A DNA stretch of 61,393 nt from Candidatus Gastranaerophilales bacterium (GCA_944326615.1 CALVEO010000006.1:1-61393); one strand, 5' to 3'. Positions 8,632-17,797 are shown, counted from the stretch's first letter. Translations and numbers: made by a program. The notes: generated by a model from the sequence alone, not told the origin.

Positions 8632-8640
8632 TGCTATTAT
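8632..8640 (+). promoter_or_regulatory. Extended -10 promoter giving a leaderless panE mRNA
   Basis: TGC-TATTAT forms an extended -10 box that ends 6 nt before the ATG at 8647. No Shine-Dalgarno can fit, so translation should start on a leaderless mRNA. A -35 box is not clear. Confidence 0.5.
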
Positions 8641-8646
8641 AAATAT

Positions 8647-9597
8647 ATGAGAGATATCAAAAATGTTTTAATATGCGGAATAGGTGCTGTTGGAAGTATT
8701 TATGCAGATAAAATTCAAAATTATGCTCCGGAAAGTTTAAGAGTTTTAGTTGATGAAGAGAGATATAAAAGATATATTAAAAATCCTATAATTTTTAACG
8801 GCAGAGAGCTCAATTTTAATTATATTCTGCCTGACGATAAGAGTTTTAAAGCTGATTTAATTATTATAGCGACAAAGTATGACGGGTTACATGATGTAAT
8901 AAATAATATAGAAAATTTTGTTTATGATGATACTGTAATTTTGTCTCTTTTAAACGGTGTTACAAGCGAAAAAATAGTTGCCGAAACTTACGGCAGGGAC
9001 AAACTCTTGTATTCATATTTTATAGGCCACAGTGCGGTCAGAACCGGAAGGCTTGTTATTCATGATGATGTGAATACTATTGTATATGGCTCAGAAAACT
9101 CTGATGATTTTGAGAACGTACAAAGAGTAAAAAAATATTTTGACAACGCCGGTATTAATTACAGCATACCTGATGATATCATTCATTCGTTATGGCTTAA
9201 ATATATGCTGAATGTAGCAGCAAACCAGGCTACTGCAATTTTAAGGCTGACTTTTGGTGAAATGCTTGCAAATGATAAATGTATGGAATTTGCAATTAAT
9301 TTGATGAAAGAAGTTCAGGCAGTTGCAAAAGCTGAAGGGGTGAGAAATACTGATATAATGATTGAAGAAACTATTGAAAACCTTCATAAAATGATTCCGG
9401 AAGGTAAAACATCAATGCTTCAGGATGTGGAAGCTGGAAGAAAAACAGAAGTGGATATGTTTGCCGGAACTGTTGTTAGAATGGGGAAAAAATACGGTAT
9501 TGCGACTCCTTATAACAAAACTATAAAAGAGTTAATAGAAATTATTCACAGGCAGCAGGATATTAATAATTCAAAAAATTTGCTTAATATTTGTTAA
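8647..9597 (+). CDS. panE: 2-dehydropantoate 2-reductase
   Basis: This 316-aa protein matches the ketopantoate reductase (PanE/ApbA) family, which uses NADPH to reduce ketopantoate to pantoate in coenzyme A synthesis. The Rossmann motif GIGAVGSIYADKI is at residues 10-22. The central region shows LLNGVTSEK, and the C-terminal helical domain carries the substrate-binding region around KYMLNVAANQATAI and the family segment TSMLQDVEAGRKTEVDMFAGTV. The family is broad and related dehydrogenases exist, so pantoate as product is likely but not certain. It appears leaderless and monocistronic. Confidence 0.88.
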   Translation: MRDIKNVLICGIGAVGSIYADKIQNYAPESLRVLVDEERYKRYIKNPIIFNGRELNFNYILPDDKSFKADLIIIATKYDGLHDVINNIENFVYDDTVILSLLNGVTSEKIVAETYGRDKLLYSYFIGHSAVRTGRLVIHDDVNTIVYGSENSDDFENVQRVKKYFDNAGINYSIPDDIIHSLWLKYMLNVAANQATAILRLTFGEMLANDKCMEFAINLMKEVQAVAKAEGVRNTDIMIEETIENLHKMIPEGKTSMLQDVEAGRKTEVDMFAGTVVRMGKKYGIATPYNKTIKELIEIIHRQQDINNSKNLLNIC

Positions 9598-9663
9598 TAT
9601 TAGGCAATTTTTTCTCTAAATTTTCCTTTATAAAAATACGGGGAAAATTATAGGAGAAAAATT

Positions 9664-10467
9664 ATGGTTAACAAAATTTCAAAACAACAGGCTTACATTA
9701 ATGCTGCAATGGCAAAACTTCCTGATGTGAAAAACAAGAAAGAGCATATCCTTAAAAAAGGTGAAACCTTATGGGGATTGGCAAAAAAGAATTTAAACAA
9801 AAAAAATGCTTCAAATAATGAAATTAATAACAGAATGCTTTTGATTGCAAAAATTAATAATTTAAAAACAGTTGAAAAAATGAATAACTTAAAGGTAAAT
9901 CAAAAAATTTATCTGCCATCAGGAGAAGGGCAGGCTGTTATTGCCAAAAAACGTGCCAAAAATCAGCAGAATAATAAGCAAATTGCGAAGAATGTAAAAA
10001 GAAAAACTATTAGAAGAACTGTTCAAAAAACTCCGCAAAAAGCTCAGCAGAAAAATACAGCCAAACAAGCAAATTTGATAAGCCGTTCAACAAATCAAGC
10101 AGTTCAAAGTGCTAACAGCGCCTTTAATACTTTAAAAAATGACAAAACAGTAAAAGTTGAAAAAGTCAGAATTTATAATAACAGTGAATGTTACCATGTT
10201 ACTAACGAAGAAAAAACAAAGTATGGATTTATAAATAAAAATAATATGGTTTTGTCTTTTAATGTTGATGGCAACAAACAAATAAAGGATGTATTTATAG
10301 AAGATTCAAAGCGAAATCTGAATGTTTTCGGTTATGATTATAAAATTGATAAAAATGGTACAATAAGGCAAAATCAATATCCTTTTAATGTTAAAGGACA
10401 GCTTTCCAAACAGGAAAATGCTCAAATGAAAGCACAATTGCAAAATGCAATGAAAAAAGCAAGATAA
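9664..10467 (+). CDS. LysM-domain protein
   Basis: The 267-aa protein has a LysM peptidoglycan-binding domain at about 28-85, starting HILKKGETLWGLAKKNL and ending LKVNQKIYLPSG. A Lys/Gln/Asn-rich linker (about 95-150) and a C-terminal domain of about 90 residues that I do not recognise follow. There is no signal peptide, so export would need another route, or it may be cytoplasmic or structural. The start has an AGGAG Shine-Dalgarno seven nt upstream. A strong hairpin follows the stop. Confidence 0.85.
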   Translation: MVNKISKQQAYINAAMAKLPDVKNKKEHILKKGETLWGLAKKNLNKKNASNNEINNRMLLIAKINNLKTVEKMNNLKVNQKIYLPSGEGQAVIAKKRAKNQQNNKQIAKNVKRKTIRRTVQKTPQKAQQKNTAKQANLISRSTNQAVQSANSAFNTLKNDKTVKVEKVRIYNNSECYHVTNEEKTKYGFINKNNMVLSFNVDGNKQIKDVFIEDSKRNLNVFGYDYKIDKNGTIRQNQYPFNVKGQLSKQENAQMKAQLQNAMKKAR

Positions 10468-10473
10468 TTAAAT

Positions 10474-10518
10474 TGACAATTTAACAGGACATTTAAAAAT
10501 TGTCCTGTTGAAATTGTC
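10474..10518. terminator. Bidirectional terminator hairpin between convergent genes
   Basis: GACAATTTAACAGGACA pairs with TGTCCTGTTGAAATTGTC around a TTTAAAAAT loop, leaving one bulge. It overlaps the last codons of the minus-strand 77-aa gene and lies just after the LysM gene. Confidence 0.7.
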
Positions 10519-10726
10519 TGTTATAATCAATTGTCTGTTGCCGCATATTTTGTATTTCTTCGACCTGGCGGTCAACATGTTCTTCAACGCTTTCGCTGTT
10601 AACTGATGTACCATTAAGTTTTAATGAAGAAACACCTTTTAAAGCATTCATACTTATCATAAATATTACAGCTGTAATTACCAGCCCTATCAACAAATCA
10701 ATTGCACCGAACGCCTGTTTTTTCAT
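10493..10726 (-). CDS. Small membrane protein, 77 aa
   Basis: Function unknown. A basic start MKKQAFG is followed by a single hydrophobic helix (AIDLLIGLVITAVIFMIS, about 8-25), then an acidic and Gln-rich tail predicted to be helical. The layout recalls a pilin N-terminus, but the Glu at +5 is absent, so I do not call it a pilin. It begins 12 nt after the preceding small gene and is the last gene of the radical SAM, RNase E/G operon. Confidence 0.7.
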   Translation of the reverse strand: MKKQAFGAIDLLIGLVITAVIFMISMNALKGVSSLKLNGTSVNSESVEEHVDRQVEEIQNMRQQTIDYNRQFQQDNF

Positions 10727-10738
10727 AATTTTATAACC

Positions 10739-11029
10739 TTAATTTAGCTTATTTCTATTGATAAAAAACTTTATGGCTTCTTCTGTTGTTTTAGGAGTTC
10801 TAAGAACTTCGTCTTTAATAAAATTAGAACTATTTCTTTTCATAAAAAATTTTTTATAAAGCTTCAAGCCAAAAAATATTATAATTGCAGATAAAATTAC
10901 CCCGCACATTGCAAAAGCAAATTTTACAAAGGCATTTTGCATAACAGCAGAGCGGGTTTGTTCGCACAAGCCCGCATTTGCTGTTAAAAATAAAAGTGTA
11001 AAAACTGTATTAAAAACTTTATTCTTCAA
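10739..11029 (-). CDS. Small exported or membrane protein, 96 aa, TTG start
   Basis: Function unknown. I place the start at a TTG at 11029 because an AGAGG Shine-Dalgarno lies 6 nt upstream and the resulting N-terminus, MKNKVFNTVFTLLFLTANAGLC, is a good signal peptide. An ATG further upstream would put a basic charged segment inside the RNase E/G gene. A second hydrophobic helix (FAFAMCGVILSAIIIFFGL) lies at about 37-55, followed by a basic tail. The start overlaps the last codons of RNase E/G by 11 nt, which implies translational coupling. Confidence 0.72.
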   Translation of the reverse strand: MKNKVFNTVFTLLFLTANAGLCEQTRSAVMQNAFVKFAFAMCGVILSAIIIFFGLKLYKKFFMKRNSSNFIKDEVLRTPKTTEEAIKFFINRNKLN

Positions 11030-12776
11030 CTGATGCCTCTGTTGTTTCTTTAGTTTTTTTAGAACGTGTTTTTCTTGTTTTAGAAGTTCCACGATTTGGT
11101 CTTCTCGTTTTTTTAGGTTTTTCTTCCTCGGTTTGCGGAACTTCTTCTATTACAGGAATCTGTGCTGTTTCTGGCGCCTGTTCTTGAACTTCGGCTTCTA
11201 ACACAGGTTTAATTTCTTCGTTCGGTTTTAGAACTGTTTCTGCTGTTTCAATTGTTGGTTCTATTATTTCCTGCTGTTCCTGTTTTTTCTCAAACTTATT
11301 TTTTCTGCCTCCGCGTTTTCTTTTATTATCGCGTTTTTCAGTTTCCTGAGCAGCAACGGCCGACGGATTTTCAACATCAATTTCTGGTATTGTCTGCTGT
11401 TGAATTTCAGGCTGTTCTATAACGGAAGTTTCCTGTTGAGGCTGATTATTTTTATTTTTATTCTTTTTAAAGTTATTTACGGGCAGTTTCATTTTAGCTG
11501 CTTTAGCTCTGTATTCACCTTCTGCTGTCGGGGTTGCAAAGTTAAACTCATTCATAAAGTAGCCTGTTCCCTGACAGTGAGGGCATTTTCTCGTAAATAT
11601 TTCGGATAGAGACTGTCCCTGTCTGTGTCTTGTGAGTTCTACAAGACCTAAATCGGAAATTTGTCCGACCTGCGGTTTTGCTTTATCAGGTTCAAGCGCT
11701 ATTTCAAGTTCTTCAAGCATCGCAAGTTTGTCTGCTCTCGACATCATATCAATGAAGTCAACGATTATCATACCGCCGATATTTCTTAATCTAAGCTGGC
11801 GTGCAATTTCATGGACTGCTTCGATGTTTGTTTTCAGAATTGTTTCATCCTGAGTGGATGAGCTTGTAAATTTACCGCTGTTAACATCAATTACAGTCAA
11901 AGCTTCTGTTTGCTGAATAAACAGGTAACCGCCTGAGGGCATATTTACTTTTACATTCAGAGCAGCTTTAATTTCTTTATGAATATCTTCTGCAACAAGA
12001 AGCGGCTCTGTTCCTTTATATAAAGTTACCTGAACATTTTTATTCATATGCCAGTTTTGCAGGATATTTTGAACTCTTTGCATTGCAAAAGCAGTATCAA
12101 CAACAATTTCTTTTACATCTTCTGTACAGGCTTCTCTTATTGTTCTATATAGAAGATCCTGATCTCTGTAAAGAAGATTTGGCGGGGTCATTGTTTCAGC
12201 AGCAGTTATAATATTGTTCCATTTTTCAAGAAGAATTTCTAAATCCTCCTGAATATCAGCTTCAGATTGCCCTTCTGCTTCTGTTCGGATAATAACTCCG
12301 ACACCAACCGGCTTAATAAGGCTTACAACCGATTTTAATCTCGCTCTTTCTTTTGAGTTTTCAATTTTTTTACTTATGCTTATTCCCGGTTCGTTGGGCA
12401 TCAATACGAGAAATCGTCCGGGCAGGCTGATTTCTGTTGTAACTCTCGGACCTTTGTGCCCTGTAGGTTCTTTCACTACCTGAACTATGAGTTTTTGTTT
12501 CGGGGAAAGTTTATCTTTTAAGGCGCCTTTTCCCATAACATCCTGAGCGTGTAAAAATCCCATTTTGTCTGTTCCGACATTTACAAATGCCGCATCAATA
12601 CTCGGTAGAATGTTATCAACCGTTGCGAGATATACATCACCTAAAATTACTTCTCCTCTTGAAATAAAAAAGTCGCTGACTTTACCGTTTTCCATTACTG
12701 CGGCAATGTTGTCGCGTTCTGCAATGATAATCCGTTTTTCAACATTTCCGTTTTTGTTGTGTTTGTCATTTGCCAT
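11019..12776 (-). CDS. rng: Ribonuclease E/G family endoribonuclease
   Basis: The 585-aa protein is an RNase E/G family enzyme that cuts single-stranded RNA in mRNA decay and rRNA maturation. It starts with an S1-like domain (about 35-110; GDVYLATVDNILPSIDAAFVNVG) and has the catalytic metal site with DVNSGKF and IIVDFIDM around 295-345. The zinc-link region is RKCPHCQGTGYF near 405. The last 150 residues are Gln/Glu/Lys-rich and low in complexity, resembling the disordered scaffolding tail of RNase E or of cyanobacterial RNase E. It lies 15 nt behind the radical SAM gene, an association common in related bacteria. Confidence 0.92.
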   Translation of the reverse strand: MANDKHNKNGNVEKRIIIAERDNIAAVMENGKVSDFFISRGEVILGDVYLATVDNILPSIDAAFVNVGTDKMGFLHAQDVMGKGALKDKLSPKQKLIVQVVKEPTGHKGPRVTTEISLPGRFLVLMPNEPGISISKKIENSKERARLKSVVSLIKPVGVGVIIRTEAEGQSEADIQEDLEILLEKWNNIITAAETMTPPNLLYRDQDLLYRTIREACTEDVKEIVVDTAFAMQRVQNILQNWHMNKNVQVTLYKGTEPLLVAEDIHKEIKAALNVKVNMPSGGYLFIQQTEALTVIDVNSGKFTSSSTQDETILKTNIEAVHEIARQLRLRNIGGMIIVDFIDMMSRADKLAMLEELEIALEPDKAKPQVGQISDLGLVELTRHRQGQSLSEIFTRKCPHCQGTGYFMNEFNFATPTAEGEYRAKAAKMKLPVNNFKKNKNKNNQPQQETSVIEQPEIQQQTIPEIDVENPSAVAAQETEKRDNKRKRGGRKNKFEKKQEQQEIIEPTIETAETVLKPNEEIKPVLEAEVQEQAPETAQIPVIEEVPQTEEEKPKKTRRPNRGTSKTRKTRSKKTKETTEASVEE

Positions 12777-12791
12777 AAATAAAATCCTTTA

Positions 12792-15497
12792 CTATAATTC
12801 TTTTAAATCTTTGTCAAAAAAGCGTGTACGCTTTATATCAAAGGTTACATCCGGTGCAATTAAATTCATCAGAACATCTGCTCTCAATGCGGGAATTCCT
12901 TCTTCTGCAGTCCCGTCTTTTCTGTTAATTGCGGATTGACCGCTTTTAAGCACTATGAACAGACTTTCATCTTCAAATCGGTATGATTTAATTGATTTTT
13001 TTATATCTGTTTTTTTGATTAAACCTTTTTTGTTTTTCTTCTCTACAAAAATTTCTTGAGAAGATAAAACTCTGTCTGTATTATATCTTAAAGTTTCAAA
13101 ATCGTAAAGTGATTTATTAAAAATATCAATTTTATATTCTGCCCATTGTGCCGTAATATCAATTGCCGGAGCATTTTTTTCTATTTTAACAATACTTATA
13201 ATTTCTGATTGTTCCGGCAGAACTTTTTCCAACTTTAGTTTGAGTTCCTCTGGTGTAAGATTGTCAAAAAGTTCAATATCAACAAGTTCGCATTCGCTTT
13301 CGGCAAACAGTGGCAGAGCAATACCCATAGATACTTTCATTGAAGGGTTGTAGCCAAGTGAATACACTACATTCAAATCGGTTCTTGAAAGTGCTTTAAA
13401 AAATGTATTCTGCCAGTCAAGATGGGAAAAATATTTTAAAATTCCTGTTTTTGTAAGCTTAATTCTGTACTTATAAATTTCTCTGTCGTATCCCTGGCAT
13501 GTCTGGGGATTTTTTATTTCTATTTTTAATTCCTGTGCTTTTTCGCTTGCTTTAAAAGGTTTAGCAAGAATTTTATGTATTTTTAAATTTTTGCACACTC
13601 CGCAATTGACGCAGGCAGTTTCGCATGTCGGAACAGTGGATGATAATATAGCAGAAGGACAGGAGGGTAGGCAGTTTTCTGATAATTGCCTAACTTCATA
13701 CCCTCCTATCTTCTTATCTTCTAATATTGCGCTATTATATTCATTAACAAGCCATGTTTTGTCCAGCCCGACATCTATAAAGTCCCATGGAAGACTTTCT
13801 TCTGTTGAATATTGTTTTTGCGCCAGTTCTGCAAGGTTAATTCCTAGTTCTTCTGCTGTTATATGCCAGATATCTTTGTTAAAATATTCTCCCCACGCAT
13901 CTAAATAACATCCTTTTTTATAAAGTGCTTCAATATATTTACAGAGACTTTTATCTCCGCGGGTTAATACAGCTTCAATTTGAGATACTGTATCTTCGTG
14001 GTAGTTAATTTTCAGACCTTTTAAGTGTTTTGTTTTTTCTTTTAAATAGTGTATATGTTCATCTACTTTTTCAAGGCTCATCTGACCATGCCACTGAAAT
14101 GGCGTAAAAGGTTTAGGCACAAAAATCGACAGAGTACATGTTATATCAAGTCCATGGTTTAACCCTTTTTCACGTTTAATTTGCTTACAGCGGTATTTAA
14201 TTTTGCTTAATAGCTCCGCCATTTCATCCATATCTTCAAGTGTTTCTGTAGGAAGCCCGCAGATAAAATAGAATTTTACTTTAGACCATCCGTTTTCATA
14301 TAAAGTTAAAACGGCATTTAGAATTTGTTCTTCGGTAATATTTTTCTTTATAACATTTCTGAGTCTTTGGCTTCCAGCTTCGGGTGCAAGTGTCATTGTG
14401 GATTTTCTAATACTTTGTACAAGATTTGCAAGTTCAAGGTTAAAACCGTCAATGCGTTGGCTCGGTAAAGATACAGACACTTTTTTCTCGTTAAAATCAA
14501 CGGCTAATTCTTTTATTACTTCATTAATATTTTTGTAATCGTTTGAAGATAGAGATAGGAGCGAATATTCATCATAACCTGTATTTTTTACAAGTTCTTT
14601 TGTAATTTTTATGATATCTTCAGCAGGTCTTTCTCTTACAGGCAGTGTAACATGCCCGGGCTGACAGAAACGGCACATTCTTCCGCAGCCGCGTCTGATT
14701 TCAACAACAGCCCTGTCCTGCACAGAGGATGAAAAAGGTATCGGATATGATTTTAATGCCGTATCATAAGTTAATTGTGCAATGCGTTTTGTAACAGTTC
14801 CGCCGGTTAACGCTGACCAGCGGCCTGTTGTGGAAGGTAAGAAGATAGGAAGTTCAGAAGGTAAGCCTTTAACTGATAATTGCTTATCTTCATACCCTCC
14901 TATCCTCCTATCTTCTGTATCATATCCGCATAATGCTTTAATTCTCTGGGCTCTCGGCATACCTTTTGTTTTTTCTAAAATTTGACAAACTTCTATAATG
15001 CTGTCTTCGCCGTCTCCTATCATAAATACATCTATAAAATCCGCAACAGGTAATGGATTAAACGCACAGGGCCCGCCTGCAATTATAATCGGGTCATCAT
15101 CGCTTCTCATATCATTGCGGTAAGGAATTCCGGCCATTTCAAGCATTTTTAAAACGGTTGGATAGGCCATTTCATATTGAAGCGAAAATCCGACAGCATC
15201 AAAATCTTTTATATTGCGCTTACTTTCAAGGGCATATAAAATATCAGGCTGGAAATCTTTTTCCGGTGCGTAAACCCTGTCTGCCATGTAATTTGGCTGT
15301 TTGTTTACTAAATCGTATAAAATTCTTAATCCTAGATTGCTTATACCGATTTCGTATTTGTCAGGGAACGCAAAGGCAAATTTGACTTTAGCTGTATCAA
15401 AATCTTTATTGTAAGACAAAAATTCTCCGCCAACATACTGGTATGGCTTGGTGCATTTATATAAAGCTTCGTGATTATCTCTAAAAAAACAGTTCAA
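12792..15497 (-). CDS. Radical SAM protein fused to DUF2344 (TIGR03960/TIGR03936 type)
   Basis: The 901-aa protein joins a B12-binding-like N-terminal region, a radical SAM core with RRGCGRMCRFCQ (CxxxCxxC near residue 270) and a C-terminal DUF2344 domain from about 655. Both family parts are often next to RNase E/G, as here; the reaction is unknown. Two insertions are striking: residues about 194-222 and 593-615 are encoded by copies of palindromic element family A. Their peptides are alike (EDRRIGGYEDKQLS and EDKKIGGYEVRQLS, both followed by LPS). Both fall at expected domain borders, so the enzyme may still fold. A GGGAGGG Shine-Dalgarno supports the start. Confidence 0.9.
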   Translation of the reverse strand: MNCFFRDNHEALYKCTKPYQYVGGEFLSYNKDFDTAKVKFAFAFPDKYEIGISNLGLRILYDLVNKQPNYMADRVYAPEKDFQPDILYALESKRNIKDFDAVGFSLQYEMAYPTVLKMLEMAGIPYRNDMRSDDDPIIIAGGPCAFNPLPVADFIDVFMIGDGEDSIIEVCQILEKTKGMPRAQRIKALCGYDTEDRRIGGYEDKQLSVKGLPSELPIFLPSTTGRWSALTGGTVTKRIAQLTYDTALKSYPIPFSSSVQDRAVVEIRRGCGRMCRFCQPGHVTLPVRERPAEDIIKITKELVKNTGYDEYSLLSLSSNDYKNINEVIKELAVDFNEKKVSVSLPSQRIDGFNLELANLVQSIRKSTMTLAPEAGSQRLRNVIKKNITEEQILNAVLTLYENGWSKVKFYFICGLPTETLEDMDEMAELLSKIKYRCKQIKREKGLNHGLDITCTLSIFVPKPFTPFQWHGQMSLEKVDEHIHYLKEKTKHLKGLKINYHEDTVSQIEAVLTRGDKSLCKYIEALYKKGCYLDAWGEYFNKDIWHITAEELGINLAELAQKQYSTEESLPWDFIDVGLDKTWLVNEYNSAILEDKKIGGYEVRQLSENCLPSCPSAILSSTVPTCETACVNCGVCKNLKIHKILAKPFKASEKAQELKIEIKNPQTCQGYDREIYKYRIKLTKTGILKYFSHLDWQNTFFKALSRTDLNVVYSLGYNPSMKVSMGIALPLFAESECELVDIELFDNLTPEELKLKLEKVLPEQSEIISIVKIEKNAPAIDITAQWAEYKIDIFNKSLYDFETLRYNTDRVLSSQEIFVEKKNKKGLIKKTDIKKSIKSYRFEDESLFIVLKSGQSAINRKDGTAEEGIPALRADVLMNLIAPDVTFDIKRTRFFDKDLKEL
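13653..13721. repeat. Palindromic element family A, in-frame copy 1 in radical SAM gene
   Basis: The element reads GGAGGGTA, AGGCA, a loop with TCTGATAATTGCC, then TACCCTCCTATCTTC. Nested inverted arms GGAGGGTA/TACCCTCC and AGGCA/TGCCT are visible. On the coding strand it adds about 23-30 codons between the radical SAM and DUF2344 parts without a stop. Confidence 0.75.
14832..14916. repeat. Palindromic element family A, in-frame copy 2 in radical SAM gene
   Basis: This copy has arms GAAGATAGGA/TCCTATCTTC (10 bp, perfect) and GAAGGTAAGC/GCTTATCTTC around a loop with TAACTGATAATT. It encodes about 28 residues in frame just before the radical SAM core. The coding-strand DNA matches copy 1 over GATAGGAGGGTATGAAG and GCAATTATCAG. 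Confidence 0.75.
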
Positions 15498-15514
15498 GTT
15501 TCCCTCCCTGTAAG

Positions 15515-15859
15515 TTATGCCGGATTATCCGGAAAATATTTATCAATTTCAATTATAGTACCATCAAGAGTGTTTTCTTCAAATGACTTCATAAATTTGA
15601 AAAGACCGCTGTTTGGTACATCATAATTATAAAGGAAGGTTTCTCCTTTGTATTCGCGCATAACTCTTACTATATAGTGGCATTTTTCTGCATATTTTAA
15701 CAAATGATCAGCATTAAATTTATTACCGTTGTGATCTTTGTCTATTCTGACATAACTAAATCCTGCATAATATTTAATTTTTTCATTAGTTTCCTCATGC
15801 CGGCTGTTATTATGCTTTGAAAATATATCTATAACTTTTTTATTAATCTCATCACTCAT
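15515..15859 (-). CDS. Unknown protein, 114 aa
   Basis: I do not recognise this protein. It is hydrophilic, with no signal peptide or membrane helix, and has a helical N-terminal half and a mixed C-terminal half containing VRVMREYKGETFLYNYDVPNSG. It ends just 17 nt upstream of the radical SAM gene on the same strand, so it may head that operon. The ATG is preceded by AT-rich DNA without a clear Shine-Dalgarno. Confidence 0.65.
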   Translation of the reverse strand: MSDEINKKVIDIFSKHNNSRHEETNEKIKYYAGFSYVRIDKDHNGNKFNADHLLKYAEKCHYIVRVMREYKGETFLYNYDVPNSGLFKFMKSFEENTLDGTIIEIDKYFPDNPA

Positions 15860-15989
15860 TCTTTTATTTAACTATATTTTTTTAAGTCATGGCTAAATAT
15901 TAAGAAAAATATTAACAATTTGTATCTTTAAGTTGAAGTTTAGAAGTATTCATTGCAAAATTGTACTTAACAGAAAAGGAGATTTATTA

Positions 15990-16937
15990 ATGTTTTATTT
16001 AAAGAAAACAGAGGCTACAGGCAGGTATGAGATAAATATTTTCGGATTAAAAATGAAGTTTCGTCTTAAAGGTTCAAATGATAAGGGGTACGAAAAATTG
16101 GATAATCTTTTATATGAACTTGCAGATCCCCGTACTCTTGCATCTGTCAAACTTCCGAAAGTGCTTAAAGCCAGTGATGCCTTATATTCTCTTGTTTCCT
16201 CAAATAAATCTATGGCAAGACTCGGTGATGGAGAGTTTAAGCTTATAATGGGAGAAAATATCAGTTTTCAAAAATATGATCCGATTCTTGCTGAGAGATT
16301 AAAAAAGATTTTACGGAATCAAAATGATATGATTTGGGTGGGAATTACAGACTGTTTTGGTTATTGCAGCTCTGCTTATTTGAGAAGGGTTATGGTATCA
16401 TGCAGAAATACATTATATAAATTTATAGACTTTTCAAAGACTTATATTGATACAAATGTTACAAGACAGCTTGAGTTTGTAAATGAGCAGCAGGGGAAAG
16501 ACTATTATAATGCAATGAAAACAATATGGCAAAGTAAAGATATAGTGCTGGTTGAAGGTGCAGGCAGCAGATTAGGCATAGGTAATGATTTATTTACAAA
16601 TGCATCTTCTGTCCAGAGAATTTTGTGTCCTATAAAAGATGCTTTTTCAAAATATGATGAAATTTTGAAAGAATGTTTAAAACAGCCTAAAAATAAACTG
16701 TTTTTACTTGCACTTGGACCTACAGCTACAGTTCTTGCGGAAGATTTAACAAATGCCGGCTATAGGGCCCTTGATATCGGGCATTTAGATACTGCTTATG
16801 AAGCCTTTTTACGTAAAAAAACTAAATTTGTTCACATTGAAGGCAAAATAGTTTTTAATGAGGAGAGAAATAAAAATTATATTAAACCATGTTCAGATAA
16901 AAAATATTATGAACAGATTATTTCAACTATAGAATAG
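15990..16937 (+). CDS. GT-D fold (DUF1792-type) glycosyltransferase
   Basis: The 315-aa protein resembles the GT-D/DUF1792 family of sugar transferases used in surface polysaccharide or glycoprotein synthesis. Key family features are MARLGDGEFKLIMGENISFQ near residues 72-92, an ILVEGAGSRLGIGND-like segment (IVLVEGAGSRLGIGND) near 192, and LLALGPTATVLAEDL with DIGHLD near 250-275. I choose the ATG at 15990 because AAAGGAG lies eight nt upstream; an upstream in-frame ATG lacks this. Its N-terminus (RYEINIFGLKMKFR) is echoed in the next gene, suggesting a shared targeting or partner motif in one pathway. Donor sugar is unknown. Confidence 0.82.
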   Translation: MFYLKKTEATGRYEINIFGLKMKFRLKGSNDKGYEKLDNLLYELADPRTLASVKLPKVLKASDALYSLVSSNKSMARLGDGEFKLIMGENISFQKYDPILAERLKKILRNQNDMIWVGITDCFGYCSSAYLRRVMVSCRNTLYKFIDFSKTYIDTNVTRQLEFVNEQQGKDYYNAMKTIWQSKDIVLVEGAGSRLGIGNDLFTNASSVQRILCPIKDAFSKYDEILKECLKQPKNKLFLLALGPTATVLAEDLTNAGYRALDIGHLDTAYEAFLRKKTKFVHIEGKIVFNEERNKNYIKPCSDKKYYEQIISTIE

Positions 16938-17074
16938 TTCAATATGACGTATAATTTATATTGGTTCAATGCCTGAATTCCCTTGTGTTTTCTTGTGTTA
17001 AAAAAATAGCCATATGGTTAATATTTAAAATAATTTGTTGATGCAATAATATAAATAATATGAGGAATAAAAGC

Positions 17075-17797
17075 GTGAAGATTATTGAAAAAGGTACAGC
17101 TCCGCATTCTTATAAAATTAATCTGTTTGGGGTAAGGATAAGGTTTAGGAATTTTTTTGCTTTTAAAAATAACAGAATAATATTGGTTAACACTAACGGT
17201 TTAGAAACTGTAGTGAAGAAAATCAAAGGCCTGGATGTTAAATTTTTGGGAGCTAATGCGGTTGTCAAAATATATAAACCATATCCGAAATTTGAAAACA
17301 GCTCTATAATATGTGGTGATAATTCTGTTGTTTCAATAGGGGCATCAAAATACAAAATTGTAAATTCCTGCATTAATGCTTCTGCATCGTTTACAACCGT
17401 TAAAATAGGCAGTAATAATTTTATACGGGGATTTTATGTCTCCTGCACAGATAAACAAAATCTTGTCGTTAATATTGGCGATAACTGTTTGATCGCAAAT
17501 GGTGTCAGGTTATGGACAAGTGATTTTCATACAGTTATAGATGCGGATACAAAGGAAGTTTTAAATACTCCTGCCGGAATTAACATCGGAAATCACTGCT
17601 GGCTTTGTGAAGATGTTACTATTTCAAAAGGTGTTAATTTGCCGGATGAATCAATAGTCGCAGCAAAAGCTTTCGTAACAAAATCATTTTATAAAAAAAA
17701 TACAATAATAGGCGGAATACCTGCGTCAATAATTAAAGATGCAAATACTTCATGGTCAGAAAAACCTTACTGGCAATATGCTAACGAATCTATTTGA
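17075..17797 (+). CDS. Left-handed beta-helix (hexapeptide) acyltransferase
   Basis: The 240-aa protein has hexapeptide repeats from about residue 60 to 225, with IGDNCLIANGVRLWTSDFHTV and the acceptor region INIGNHCWLCEDVTISKGV, NTIIGGIPA. This is the LbH O- or N-acetyltransferase fold used on sugars. The start is likely GTG at 17075, because GAGGA lies 8 nt upstream; an in-frame ATG at 17060 would overlap that site. Its N-terminal SYKINLFGVRIRFR matches the motif of the preceding glycosyltransferase, so both probably act in one glycan pathway. The 3' end overlaps the convergent RWYD gene by 8 nt. Confidence 0.85.
   Translation: MKIIEKGTAPHSYKINLFGVRIRFRNFFAFKNNRIILVNTNGLETVVKKIKGLDVKFLGANAVVKIYKPYPKFENSSIICGDNSVVSIGASKYKIVNSCINASASFTTVKIGSNNFIRGFYVSCTDKQNLVVNIGDNCLIANGVRLWTSDFHTVIDADTKEVLNTPAGINIGNHCWLCEDVTISKGVNLPDESIVAAKAFVTKSFYKKNTIIGGIPASIIKDANTSWSEKPYWQYANESI

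Noticed and set aside
10493-10726. 77-aa protein as a seventh pilin
   Set aside because: It has a hydrophobic N-terminal helix after a Gly, but lacks Glu at +5 and the AFTLAE motif.
13591-14985. Plus-strand ORFs inside the radical SAM gene
   Set aside because: They are open mainly because of the palindromic elements and have no RBS; the minus-strand gene has clear domain evidence.
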